DNA of 64,000 nucleotides from Methanobacterium bryantii. Lineage in GTDB: Archaea; Methanobacteriota; Methanobacteria; Methanobacteriales; Methanobacteriaceae. Below are positions 51,367 to 60,495 of the stretch, in pieces (the stretch's first letter is position 1; the number at the start of each line of letters is the position of its first letter). Made by a program: the position numbers and the translations under genes. Location of the stretch: NCBI RefSeq assembly GCF_002287175.1, contig NZ_LMVM01000001.1, forward strand, positions 62,001 through 126,000, written 5' to 3'. The notes below the pieces were generated by a model. It saw only the letters and a list, made by a program, of their open reading frames with translations, searched no databases and was not told where the DNA came from.

Positions 51367-52863
51367 ATGCAACAAACAGCTCAAGAACAGGTGGGAATAC
51401 CTGATTCTGTATATAAGAATAGATATGTAATTTTGGCTATAGTCTTGATTGGTGTATTGATGTCGGTTTTGGACGGTTTCATGGTTAGCATAGCGCTACC
51501 TACTATCACTACACACTTTAATGTTAACATAGTGCAATCACAGTGGATAATAACTAGTTATTTGGTAGTAATGACTGGTTTGTTTATTTTCTTTGGAAAA
51601 GTCTCTGAATATAGTGGCAATGCAAAATTATTCATGGCAGGATGGGCCTTATTTACCTTAAGCTCTCTGGCATGTGGTTTTGCTGCTAGCATTAATGAAC
51701 TTATTCTCTTCCGTATAATTCAGGCTGTTGGAGCTTCAATGGTCGCAGGAGTTTCAGGTGCTATAATATTCCACTCTTTCCCTCCCAGTGAAATAGGCAA
51801 AGCTATGGGATATTTTGGAGTTGTAACAGCCATAGGTTTTCTCATAGGGCCGGGTCTCGGCGGTTTTATTACAAACCTCATTGGTTGGCAATACATATTT
51901 CTTGTTAACGTGCCTATTGGTGTCATTTTGTTGGTTTGTGCTTTAAAATATCTTAAGATTCCTGAAAATACATCCAAAAGCTTTAATATGGATTGGACCG
52001 GGGCAATAATGCTTGTTATTTCAGTAGCTACATTGATATTATTTTTCAGTGAACTTGCCAGTGGTTTAGTAATTACTGTTCCATTAACCGTATATGGAGT
52101 CATATTCGTATTTTCTCTCATTGCATTTCTATTACAGGAATCGAAATGTAAAAATCCTATGTTGGATCTTTCTATATTCAGAAATAGAATGTTCTCGCTG
52201 CCTGTACTGAGTTTGTTAATATTTACTATGGCTCTTAACATGGCATTTGTTATAGGACCATTCTATTTCCAAGGTGTAATGGATTACAACCCTTCACAAG
52301 TGGGATTATTATTTATGCTCGTGCCTCTGACAATGATATTTGCAGCACCAATGGGTGGAATGCTCTACGATAGATATCACTCTAAATATGCTGCGGGGCT
52401 TGGAGTACTGATATCGGCAGTTTCCTTCATATTGTTGGGTTACGCGTACTTGATAATGAATCTTGGTCTAATGGTAATAGCTTTACTTTTATGGGGTGTT
52501 GGAAATGGATTATTCACAAGTCCAAATAATACTGAAACTTTAAGTGCCCTTCCTCGAGAAAAAACCGCTATCGCTTCCAGTGTATCAACCACTGCTAAGA
52601 GCCTTGGAGGAGCATTGGGTGTATCATTTGCCAGTATTTTCATGACTATAAGCTTGAATACAGCAGGTTATAGTGGTGAAGTACTATCAGCGAGTCCATC
52701 CCTTCTATCAAACTCAATCAGTATTATCATGTTTATAACGGGAGTTTTATGTATTATATCTGCTGTGGTGGCTGTGTTAAGAAATATCAAGGGAAACTCT
52801 GTATTATATGGGCAATTAGGTGAAATGCAGGAACTTTCATCTGAAGAACATCTTGAAGATTAA
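51367..52863 (+). CDS. MFS drug-efflux transporter, DHA2/EmrB-QacA type
   Basis: The 498-residue protein has about 14 membrane segments. It has the family's motif C region ('GFLIGPGLGGFITNLIGWQY') and the opening 'GVLMSVLDGFMVSIALPTIT' (D-x-x-x-V-x-x-A-L-P). It should export a hydrophobic compound by proton antiport. The substrate is unknown; pairing with TetR genes and the mrt-like operator suggests a compound linked to MCR inhibition or to the following enzymes. The ATG at 51367 has GGGAG upstream; an in-frame TTG at 51352 overlaps that site. The amidohydrolase follows 93 bp downstream. Confidence 0.9.
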   Translation: MQQTAQEQVGIPDSVYKNRYVILAIVLIGVLMSVLDGFMVSIALPTITTHFNVNIVQSQWIITSYLVVMTGLFIFFGKVSEYSGNAKLFMAGWALFTLSSLACGFAASINELILFRIIQAVGASMVAGVSGAIIFHSFPPSEIGKAMGYFGVVTAIGFLIGPGLGGFITNLIGWQYIFLVNVPIGVILLVCALKYLKIPENTSKSFNMDWTGAIMLVISVATLILFFSELASGLVITVPLTVYGVIFVFSLIAFLLQESKCKNPMLDLSIFRNRMFSLPVLSLLIFTMALNMAFVIGPFYFQGVMDYNPSQVGLLFMLVPLTMIFAAPMGGMLYDRYHSKYAAGLGVLISAVSFILLGYAYLIMNLGLMVIALLLWGVGNGLFTSPNNTETLSALPREKTAIASSVSTTAKSLGGALGVSFASIFMTISLNTAGYSGEVLSASPSLLSNSISIIMFITGVLCIISAVVAVLRNIKGNSVLYGQLGEMQELSSEEHLED

Positions 52864-52956
52864 AAAAGGTAAAATTTCATGAAAATGGGGATAAAATGAT
52901 TTACAATTTGATATCGTTTATTCCCATTGTATTTTTGATAAAAAATAGGTGATATT

Positions 52957-54555
52957 TTGAAAAAAAGTACAACAGAAACTGAAGAAATTATTGCATTTAC
53001 AGGTGGTCAGATATTGACCATGGATCCTGAAAAGAAAAATGCAGAAGTCGTAGTTATTCAAAATGGCCGTATTATAGATGTCGGTGATAAAAGTATATTG
53101 AAATCATACGCAGAATTTGAATTAATTAATATAAAGGGTAAGACTTTAATTCCAGCATTTATCGATGCCCATAACCATTTATCGTGGGGATGTCTTTTAC
53201 TTAATGGAATTAATTTGAGAGGTATACTTAAAAAAGAAGATGTACTCCATAAGATTACAGATTATGCCCGGGAAAACCCTGGAAATGGGTGGATTATTGC
53301 TTATCCATGGATGGACGTGCAACAAGGTGGAGATGAGTTCACCAAAGAAGATATTGATAATCTTAATCTTGACAGGCCTGTTTTATTGATACACCACAGC
53401 TTTCATAAGAGTGTGGCAAATTCTAAAGCTCTGAAGCTTGCAGGTATTGGGAAATCAACACAAGATCCATCATTTGGGAATATAGTTAAAGATAATGATG
53501 GAAATCCAACAGGATTAATGATGGAACATGCCCAATTTTCATTATTTAGGGTAGCTTTGGAATCAAAAACTGAAATAAACACCAAAGATTATGCAGATCT
53601 TATTGAAGCACGTGCTAATGAGCTTCTTTCATTTGGTATCACATCAGTTCAGGACCCAGGGGTTACTCCCGCAGCAGAAGCAGCATATAAACTTCTGCAT
53701 AATGAAGATAGATTACCGGTTTCTGTACTTATGATGCCTCATGGTGAGGTTATGCTGGATAATCAAGGTTTCAATTGTGCAGATAAGCCTTGCACTGGGT
53801 TTGGCGATGAACGGCTGCGTGTAGGTCCATTAAAGCTTTTTGCTGACGGTGGTGTACATGGTTTTATGGCATTTGCAGGTGAAATTGGAGGCGAAACATA
53901 CGAATTTGGTAGAGTAAGGGATGATTTCGAAAGTAAGTTAATTGAAGCAACTCAGCATGGATTCAGGGTATGTGTACATTCAATAGGAAATGCAGCTACA
54001 GATGCTGTTTTGGACTCATTTGAAAATGCAGTTTCTAAAGCTCCTGAAGGCTTTGAAATGAGGCCGCGTTTGGAACATTTGTTCCTTATGAGTGACGATC
54101 AGATTAAACGCTTGGCATCAATGGGGGGATGTTCTGCAGTGCAGGCATGTTTCTTAGAAGGTTCACAAGGCCTGAAAGAGATACCTTTTAAAGGTTTAAA
54201 ATGGTTTGCATTCAGGGATATGGTACAAAATGGGGTTGTTCTAGCTGGTTCAAGTGACGACCCTGGCGGATTCATGGATGGAAGAGATCCAGTCACATCT
54301 TCAGTTATGGGGGCAAATATGAGTGATAACGGTGGAAATGTTTTATTCCCTGACCAGACATTATCCTTTGAGAAATGGCTTGAAATGTACACTGCAGGGG
54401 CTGCATACGCAGGCGGACTTGAAAAAGAAAGAGGCATGCTCAAAAAGGGTTTAGCTGCTGATCTGGTTATTCTTGAAGGAGATTTGGACCAGGAGAACCC
54501 TCCTGTTGTGGCTGAAACATGGAAAACAGGTAGAAAAGTTTATTCGAGGGTATAA
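52957..54555 (+). CDS. amidohydrolase-superfamily enzyme (YtcJ-like)
   Basis: The 532-residue protein has the amidohydrolase fold: FIDAHNHLSWG (His72-x-His74 metal ligands), 'VHSIGNAATDAVLDSFENAV' and 'RPRLEHLFLMSDDQIKRLAS' (further His), then 'AGSSDDPGGFMDGRDPVTSS' (catalytic Asp) and 'GLAADLVILEGDLD' near the end. YtcJ-type enzymes hydrolyse unknown amides or imides. The TTG start has AGGTGATATT upstream. Its N-terminus (MKKSTTE) resembles that of the next gene (MKKNTTE). Confidence 0.88.
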   Translation: MKKSTTETEEIIAFTGGQILTMDPEKKNAEVVVIQNGRIIDVGDKSILKSYAEFELINIKGKTLIPAFIDAHNHLSWGCLLLNGINLRGILKKEDVLHKITDYARENPGNGWIIAYPWMDVQQGGDEFTKEDIDNLNLDRPVLLIHHSFHKSVANSKALKLAGIGKSTQDPSFGNIVKDNDGNPTGLMMEHAQFSLFRVALESKTEINTKDYADLIEARANELLSFGITSVQDPGVTPAAEAAYKLLHNEDRLPVSVLMMPHGEVMLDNQGFNCADKPCTGFGDERLRVGPLKLFADGGVHGFMAFAGEIGGETYEFGRVRDDFESKLIEATQHGFRVCVHSIGNAATDAVLDSFENAVSKAPEGFEMRPRLEHLFLMSDDQIKRLASMGGCSAVQACFLEGSQGLKEIPFKGLKWFAFRDMVQNGVVLAGSSDDPGGFMDGRDPVTSSVMGANMSDNGGNVLFPDQTLSFEKWLEMYTAGAAYAGGLEKERGMLKKGLAADLVILEGDLDQENPPVVAETWKTGRKVYSRV

Positions 54556-54651
54556 TCTAATTTATACTCTTTTTGGATTTATTTATTGAATTATTATGAA
54601 TGTAATATGGATTTGAGTTGAATACATTTAAATTTGTTTAAGGGTGATATT

Positions 54652-55575
54652 ATGAAAAAAAATACAACAGAAAATAAAGGAAAAGATTTTAATGATCTAA
54701 TGGAATATGCAAAAAAGATATCTGGCCAATATACGGAAGATAAAAGAAGATTTGAAGAATTAAAAACTGAAATTGGCCAAGCTGAATTAATTGCAAATGT
54801 AAGGGCATATGAATCTTCTAAAAGTGAAGATGAACGTATTTGTTATGATCCGTTGGCAATTCATTTTATAAATCCTAAGATGTGGGAAGTTCTCGTTGAA
54901 CACCCGGAAATGGCAGCTGATACTGAAGCAGGTATTAATTCAATTGTAAGTAGAGTTAAATATTTGGATGACATTGTAGAAAAGTCAGTCAAGGAAGGGC
55001 TTGAGCAGCTGGTAATATTGGGGGCAGGATTTGATACTCGAGCTTACAGGATTGATGGCCTGGAAAATGTTACAGTTTTTGAAGTTGATCATCCAACTCC
55101 TCAACAATATAAAACCCAAAAAATCAAAGAAATATTCCAATCTGACTTGGAAAATGTTGTATATGTACCTGTTGATTTTGAATCAGAAAAAATCAGTGAA
55201 AAATTATTTAAGAAAGGTTACAATGCTTCATTGAAGACTCTTTTCATTATGGAAGGATTTATTTATTATATTACACCAGAAGCTGTTGCTGAAACACTTT
55301 CTTTTATTGTAAAAAATTCAGGTAATGGTAGTGCTGTAGTATTTGATTATTTACTTGATTCTGGAGTTATGGAAGGAAATAAACAGAGGCCTGGTGCTAA
55401 TGTTTTTAAATTTGGCATTAAGGAAGATGGACTCGAGGAATTCTTAGGCCAGTTCGGATTTTCAGATATACAAGGTTCAAGCACTAAAGATCTTAAAAAG
55501 TTATACTACCATGGTAAAAACGAAAACAGATTTCCGTATGAAAAAATTTTATATTTTGCTATTGCCACGGTTTGA
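54652..55575 (+). CDS. SAM-dependent O-methyltransferase, leucine carboxyl methyltransferase (LCM) family
   Basis: The 307-residue protein begins MKKNTTENKGKDFNDLMEYA and has 'ERICYDPLAIHFI', 'VKYLDDIVEKSVKEGLEQLV' and 'ILGAGFDTRAYRIDGLENVT' (SAM-binding motif I), 'VFEVDHPTPQQYKTQKIKE' and 'FIMEGFIYYITPEAVAETLS'. This is the LCM/TIGR00027 family, which methylates carboxyl or hydroxyl groups on peptides or small molecules. The ATG at 54652 has AAGGGTGATATT upstream. It lies between the amidohydrolase and the flavoprotein genes in one direction. Confidence 0.88.
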   Translation: MKKNTTENKGKDFNDLMEYAKKISGQYTEDKRRFEELKTEIGQAELIANVRAYESSKSEDERICYDPLAIHFINPKMWEVLVEHPEMAADTEAGINSIVSRVKYLDDIVEKSVKEGLEQLVILGAGFDTRAYRIDGLENVTVFEVDHPTPQQYKTQKIKEIFQSDLENVVYVPVDFESEKISEKLFKKGYNASLKTLFIMEGFIYYITPEAVAETLSFIVKNSGNGSAVVFDYLLDSGVMEGNKQRPGANVFKFGIKEDGLEEFLGQFGFSDIQGSSTKDLKKLYYHGKNENRFPYEKILYFAIATV

Positions 55576-55687
55576 GAATATGTTTAACGAGCAGGGTAAT
55601 TTGCGATCTTTTAGATTTATTTAGATGAATGATTTGAAATGTGAATTTAAGTATAGATAATAATTAAATTCATTTAAAGGCGATATT

Positions 55688-56404
55688 ATGAACGTATTAG
55701 TGATTAATTCTAGTCCAAATAAAGATAAAGGAAATACTGCAGTAATTTTAAACCCATTTTTGGAGGGTGTGAAAGAGGAGGATGCTGAGGTTGAAATTTA
55801 TTATACTAAAGACCTCAACATCAATCCATGTAAAGGTGAAGTCAGCTGCTGGATGAAAAACCCTGGCAAATGTATATTGAATGATGATATGAGCTGGCTA
55901 GCACCTAAGGCAATCAAGGCAGATATCCTCGTCTTAGCCACGCCTGTGTACTGTGATGGAATTAATACTCATATGCAGATGTTTTTGGAGAGATTATTAC
56001 CTAGAGCAATGCCGTCAATCGAGCTGAGGGAAGGCCACACAAGACATCCACACCGGGAAATAACACATGGTAAATTAGTACTTGTATCCAGTTGCGGCTT
56101 GTGGGAACTGGATAACTTCGATTCAATGGTTTCTCATATCAAAGCTTATTGCAGAAACGCTGACCTTGAGTTTGCAGGGGCTCTTCTTAGACCCCATGCT
56201 CTGTTTCTTAAGCGCATGCTGGAACAGGGGGCACCTGTAAAAGATGTCATTGAAACGGCCAGGGAATCTGGCCGTCAGTTAGTTAAAGGCGGCAGAATCC
56301 CTGTCGATATGCAGGATACTGTCAGCAGACCGATTATATCCCTGGATATGTTTATAAGGACATATAATCATGGCGTAAAAAGGCGTCAAGGAGATGACGT
56401 ATAA
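55688..56404 (+). CDS. NAD(P)H-dependent FMN reductase / flavodoxin-fold protein
   Basis: The 238-residue protein starts MNVLVINSSPNKDKGNTAVI, the FMN-phosphate-binding loop of the NADPH-FMN reductase fold. It has 'CKGEVSCWMKNPGKCILNDD' (three Cys residues, as in iron-sulfur flavoproteins but incomplete) and 'ADILVLATPVYCDGINTHMQ'. It may reduce a substrate or a protein disulfide, or supply electrons. AAAGGCGATATT precedes the ATG. It is third in the five-gene run, 42 bp before the McrD-like gene. Confidence 0.85.
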   Translation: MNVLVINSSPNKDKGNTAVILNPFLEGVKEEDAEVEIYYTKDLNINPCKGEVSCWMKNPGKCILNDDMSWLAPKAIKADILVLATPVYCDGINTHMQMFLERLLPRAMPSIELREGHTRHPHREITHGKLVLVSSCGLWELDNFDSMVSHIKAYCRNADLEFAGALLRPHALFLKRMLEQGAPVKDVIETARESGRQLVKGGRIPVDMQDTVSRPIISLDMFIRTYNHGVKRRQGDDV

Positions 56405-56446
56405 TAAAAGAGGATTGCAAAGGTTTGTTTAAAAGGAGATGATTGA

Positions 56447-56887
56447 ATGGATATTGAAATTTTTCCACACAGGTATTTGAGTGCTGATACAACTGAAAAT
56501 TTGTTAAAAGACCTTGATGAAATTGGGGGCGTGAAAAGAATGGTTTTACAGGGACAAAGGCTTCCTCCAGCTGAAAGCGGACATCCTGACCGCAGGATTA
56601 TAACTCTTAAAGGCCAGGAAATTGATTTACAGGTTAAAACAGGTAGAATTCTGATAGAAATCGAAGCAGAACCAGTTATAGATGAATTAAGGGACGTATG
56701 TGAAAATCATCTGCCCTTCGGATTTAATATACACGTCGGAACGTATATCCGAAGGCAAAAAACTGTTACTGATAAGTTAAAGTATGGAGAAAAATTGGGC
56801 GAAATTCCTGATGAACTTATTGGTTTAACTGATCAAAATGCACAGCTCAGCGAAAGAGTCAAAATACTTAAAAAGAAACGGGATTAA
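56447..56887 (+). CDS. second McrD-family protein in an accessory operon
   Basis: The 146-residue protein begins MDIEIFPHRYLSADTTENLL and continues 'VKRMVLQGQRLPPAESGHPD', 'VKTGRILIEIEAEPVIDELR' and 'LPFGFNIHVGTYIRRQKTVT'. It aligns with mrtD at 46028 (IFPHRLL, LPRVVGYGP, SVGEIIVTV, VSVGIF). Its presence next to a methyltransferase, a flavoprotein and an amidohydrolase is unusual and links this run to MCR. AAAAGGAGATGATTGA precedes the ATG. Confidence 0.9.
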   Translation: MDIEIFPHRYLSADTTENLLKDLDEIGGVKRMVLQGQRLPPAESGHPDRRIITLKGQEIDLQVKTGRILIEIEAEPVIDELRDVCENHLPFGFNIHVGTYIRRQKTVTDKLKYGEKLGEIPDELIGLTDQNAQLSERVKILKKKRD

Positions 56888-56913
56888 CTTTTTTATTTTA
56901 AACGTGGATAAAA

Positions 56914-57330
56914 ATGAGTACTGCTGAAATAACTGGAAATATACATCCCAAAAGAAAGATCATTATGGGCCTGTACTGGATAAACAAGAAAGCTGCAAGT
57001 ACTGAAGGCTGTGAACCATTCTTAATTGAAAAAATTATCACTGGAACTAATACGCATGTATCTGGGGAGAATAAATTCCTTAAATTATCTGATAATATTT
57101 TAAATGATATATTATATAATATGGAACATCAGAGGGAAGTTAAATTTGAAATAAAGTTTGGAAAAGAAAATATTGGACTTTCTATATGTAAAAATGCTTT
57201 TTCTATATCTGCAGCCAAAAAGGAACTTGAGGTAGAGATAGCTGAAAAATTGGAATCAGAAGGAAAGAAGATGTATCCTGGTATTTGTTCAAAATTTCCC
57301 CAGCGTGTGGGAATTAAGGATTACCCCTAG
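56914..57330 (+). CDS. unknown protein after the second McrD gene
   Basis: The 138-residue product starts MSTAEITGNIHPKRKIIMGL. It contains 'YWINKKAASTEGCEPFLIEK', a charged middle and 'GICSKFPQRVGIKDYP' at the end. I recognise no family, and it is not McrC. It lies 26 bp after the McrD-like gene and is the last gene before MITE copy B. The AACGTGGATAAAA upstream is a weak ribosome site. A role with McrD2 is inferred only from position. Confidence 0.7.
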   Translation: MSTAEITGNIHPKRKIIMGLYWINKKAASTEGCEPFLIEKIITGTNTHVSGENKFLKLSDNILNDILYNMEHQREVKFEIKFGKENIGLSICKNAFSISAAKKELEVEIAEKLESEGKKMYPGICSKFPQRVGIKDYP

Positions 57331-57375
57331 CCGCGTGTTATTTGAAATTAAATTATCAAAAATTCTTATTTTTTT

Positions 57376-57503
57376 TATAGTCAGGAGTATAATAAATTAA
57401 ACTTATAATATTTTGGAAAGTCCAGTGTAATGATTTTAAATTAATTCAATATTTCACTATTTTAATTGAATAGATAATCTAAAAATTTTTGCACCTGACT
57501 ATA
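57376..57503 (-). mobile_element. MITE-like element, copy B (inverted relative to copy A)
   Basis: The 128-bp unit starts TATAGTCAGGAGTATAATAA and ends TTTGCACCTGACTATA. Read on the minus strand it parallels copy A (50208-50333) from end to end, with roughly three quarters of bases matching by eye. It encodes nothing. With copy A it brackets TetR2, the MFS gene and the five-gene run. The rest of 57331-57650 is AT-rich and empty. Confidence 0.75.
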
Positions 57504-57650
57504 TTTTGTATACGCAAAGACATCAAATATAAAAACCTTTTTTTAAAAGTTCGATCAAAAATTAAATTGGATGTTATCTAACTTTTTTCTACGCTAAATA
57601 TTTTAATAAAATTTTAAATTTAAATAAATCATCGATAGGAGAGTTATCTT

Positions 57651-59099
57651 ATGGAAGTTGAAGGAACTTTAAAAAAAATAAGAGATTGTGTCTGGGAAAT
57701 CCCATCAAGTTATAAAAAAGGGATGTTAGTCCCTGGAAGAGTATATTTAAACGATGAAACTGTTAAAGATATAGAAAGTGGGGCAATAGATCAAGTTTCA
57801 AATGTAGCATGTTTACCTGGTATTAAAAAATTTTCAATTGGACTTCCAGATATCCACTTTGGATATGGATTCCCTATAGGCGGTGTCGCGGCATTCAGCG
57901 CACATAATGGAGTTATAAGCCCTGGGGGAGTTGGTTTTGACATTAACTGTGGTGTCAGGCTTATAAAGACAAATTTAACTGAAGACGATGTTAAACCAAA
58001 AATGAAAGAACTTGTAGATACTCTTTTTAATAATGTGCCCTCTGGAGTTGGAAGTAAAGGTAAAGTAAGACTTCAACCTGGACAAATTGATGAAGTGCTA
58101 GATCATGGGGCGCAGTGGGCTATTGAAAATGGATATGGTTGGAAACGGGACTTAAAACATCTGGAAGAAAATGGAAAAATGGAATCTGCAGACTCCAGTA
58201 AAGTCAGTGATAAAGCTAAAAAAAGAGGAGTGCCTCAATTAGGTTCTCTTGGATCTGGAAACCACTTTTTAGAAGTCCAGAAAATGGATGAAATTTATGA
58301 TGAAGCTACTGCAGAAGTTTTTGGAATAGAAGAAGGTATGATCACTGTCTTAATCCACACAGGTTCCCGAGGATGCGGACATCAGATATGTTCTGATTAT
58401 CTTAGAGTTATGGACAGGGCAGCCAAAAGGTACCAGATTAACCTTCCAGACAGGCAGTTAGCATGTGCACCTATTGGTTCTGAAGAAGCAACCGATTATT
58501 TCCAGGCAATGTCAGCTGCAGCTAATTATGCATGGACTAACAGGCAAATGATTGTACATTGGGTTAGAGAATCATTTGAAAAAGTTTTCAAAAGGGATGC
58601 TGAAGAAATGGGCATGGAAATAATCTACGATGTGGCACACAACATTGCAAAGAAAGAAGTCCATAATGTACAGGGAAGAAAAATGGAGCTGTTTGTCCAC
58701 AGAAAGGGAGCAACACGTGCATTTGGTCCTGGAAGAGAAGAAATACCTGAAGAATACAGAAAAGTTGGACAGCCTGTTTTTATACCTGGAACTATGGGTA
58801 CAGCATCATATGTGCTTGCAGGAACAGATGTGGCAATGGAAGAGACTTTTGGTTCTTCTGCTCATGGTGCAGGGCGTAAAATGAGTCGAGCAGGAGCTAA
58901 GAAAGAATACCGCGGTGAAGAAGTTCAAAAAGTCCTGGAAAACAGAGGAATTATAATAAGGGCTACTTCAATGCCTGTAGTGGCAGAAGAAGCGCCTGGA
59001 GCATACAAAGATGTAGATGCAGTTGTAAAAACATCACATGATGCAGGAATATCTCGAATGGTTGGAAAAATGATTCCTCTTGGTGTTGCAAAGGGATAA
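57651..59099 (+). CDS. rtcB: RNA-splicing ligase RtcB
   Basis: The 482-residue protein has the RtcB pattern: 'SIGLPDIHFGYGFPIGGVAA', GGVGFDINCGVRLI (metal-binding Asp and Cys), 'LGSLGSGNHFLEVQ', 'IHTGSRGCGHQI', 'YDVAHNIAKKEVH' and SSAHGAGRKMSR with His405, the residue that is guanylylated in the family. It joins 2',3'-cyclic phosphate or 3'-phosphate to 5'-OH RNA ends in tRNA splicing. No intein is present. AGGAGAGTTATCTT precedes the ATG. Its partner archease is at 43.4 kb. Confidence 0.95.
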   Translation: MEVEGTLKKIRDCVWEIPSSYKKGMLVPGRVYLNDETVKDIESGAIDQVSNVACLPGIKKFSIGLPDIHFGYGFPIGGVAAFSAHNGVISPGGVGFDINCGVRLIKTNLTEDDVKPKMKELVDTLFNNVPSGVGSKGKVRLQPGQIDEVLDHGAQWAIENGYGWKRDLKHLEENGKMESADSSKVSDKAKKRGVPQLGSLGSGNHFLEVQKMDEIYDEATAEVFGIEEGMITVLIHTGSRGCGHQICSDYLRVMDRAAKRYQINLPDRQLACAPIGSEEATDYFQAMSAAANYAWTNRQMIVHWVRESFEKVFKRDAEEMGMEIIYDVAHNIAKKEVHNVQGRKMELFVHRKGATRAFGPGREEIPEEYRKVGQPVFIPGTMGTASYVLAGTDVAMEETFGSSAHGAGRKMSRAGAKKEYRGEEVQKVLENRGIIIRATSMPVVAEEAPGAYKDVDAVVKTSHDAGISRMVGKMIPLGVAKG

Positions 59100-59359
59100 C
59101 CCCTTTTTATTTTTTATAAACAGGATAATATTTATTTAGTTTACTATTTTTTTTATTTACTGAATAATAGTCTAAAATAGCATAAACTGCCTTTTAGATC
59201 ATTTTTTATTTTTTTGTACAATTTTGGGACTACTCATAACTATAATAATTAATAATTTAATAATATACAATAATAAAAGTAGTAATAGTTAAAATGGTTG
59301 CTCTTTATTTATAAAATGGAGTCCTTTTGGTTAATTATAAAATTTAAAGAGGCTAATGC

Positions 59360-59971
59360 ATGAATAAAAAGTTAATAGTCATACTTACAGTTATAATTAT
59401 AGTTTTAGGAGCATATGGTAGTTATTATGCCTATGCAACCACTTATTTAATGCCTAAAGATATTGAGCTTTTAAAGGATGAAATTAAAACTATCAACGAA
59501 TCTGGAACTTATGATGAGGAAATATCAAGTCTTGAAAGGCAGGCTGATAGAATTGAAAATTTATCACTGCTTAACAGTATTCCTTTAAGTGAACGGCAAA
59601 AACAGGCCAACGATCTGGAAAATGGTCGTGGAATCCAATCGATAAATAACACGTTAAATGAGCTTAAACAGAATATTACTGCCACTAAAAATATGGCTTT
59701 AGAATATGATCTACTTTTAATGGGAGATATTGCATCTGGTTTAAAATCCGCGTACAGTGATGAAATAGTGGACACATTGAATAGCATGGATCCATTAATG
59801 AGCAAATTAGCACAGGATTTAAGGAGTGGAGACAATAAAGCTGTTGCTGATGATCTCAGAAAATTAGCTGATGCTCTTAGAACTTTTAATAAACAGGAAC
59901 AGATTTCAGCAGACAACCTCCAGGATGCGGTAAACAAATTGGAAGCTAAAAAACAGGGGATATTTTTCTAA
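59360..59971 (+). CDS. membrane-anchored coiled-coil protein
   Basis: The 203-residue protein has an N-terminal membrane helix (LIVILTVIIIVLGAYGSYYA, residues 4-23) and an otherwise helical, hydrophilic, extracytoplasmic domain rich in Leu, Asn, Lys and Asp, with regular heptads ('ASGLKSAYSDEIVDTLNSMD', 'LAQDLRSGDNKAVADDLRKL'). It is probably an envelope protein of unknown function. AAAGAGGCTAATGC precedes the ATG. The gap before it (59100-59359) is AT-rich and empty. Confidence 0.65.
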   Translation: MNKKLIVILTVIIIVLGAYGSYYAYATTYLMPKDIELLKDEIKTINESGTYDEEISSLERQADRIENLSLLNSIPLSERQKQANDLENGRGIQSINNTLNELKQNITATKNMALEYDLLLMGDIASGLKSAYSDEIVDTLNSMDPLMSKLAQDLRSGDNKAVADDLRKLADALRTFNKQEQISADNLQDAVNKLEAKKQGIFF

Positions 59972-60057
59972 CATAATCCAAGTGATTTTTTAAAGATCAT
60001 AAATAACTAGTTAATTAAACAAAATATTAATGTGGATCTATAATATAGTGGTTGACT

Positions 60058-60399
60058 ATGTTAAAATTTGAGGGAATAAAAGAATTTGACATAGAAAAAT
60101 TGGATAAAGGGTCAAATATCTCAAGAGATTTCCAGTTGATTTTTAGAGAGGATATGTTGACTGAAGAAGAATGCGAAATAGTTGAGAAAAAATTAAATAA
60201 GCACGATTTCCATATCAAAGACGAAAATATTGAGATTGAAGTTATATATAATATAGATCTAGATACTGCAGTCATTTCATTTACAGTTTACTGCCCCTTA
60301 ATGCATCTAAATCAGATTTCAGAAGAAAAAATTTCTAATTTCATTGATAAACATAAAACTAATTTTGAAGAATATTATAAGCGGGTTAAGCCGTATTAA
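60058..60399 (+). CDS. unknown 113-residue protein
   Basis: The product starts MLKFEGIKEFDIEKLDKGSN. A middle of alternating charge and hydrophobic residues ('NIEIEVIYNIDLDTAVISFT') looks like a beta sheet, and the end is helical and basic. No motif is recognised. The ATG at 60058 has GTGGTT upstream and is preferred to a TTG two codons earlier. The 86-bp gap after the coiled-coil gene carries a TATA-like stretch, so it may be separately transcribed. Confidence 0.6.
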   Translation: MLKFEGIKEFDIEKLDKGSNISRDFQLIFREDMLTEEECEIVEKKLNKHDFHIKDENIEIEVIYNIDLDTAVISFTVYCPLMHLNQISEEKISNFIDKHKTNFEEYYKRVKPY

Positions 60400-60495
60400 T
60401 GGATAAAAACAACGCTTTTTATACTTTACAGGAAAAGGCATATCTATTTATTAGTGTATCCAGAACAGTTAACTATCATAGAAAAAGTTGAGAAC

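Noticed and set aside
56914..57330. The gene after McrD2 considered as McrC.
   Set aside because: It lacks the Cys/Gly-rich text of McrC and has a different length and charge pattern.
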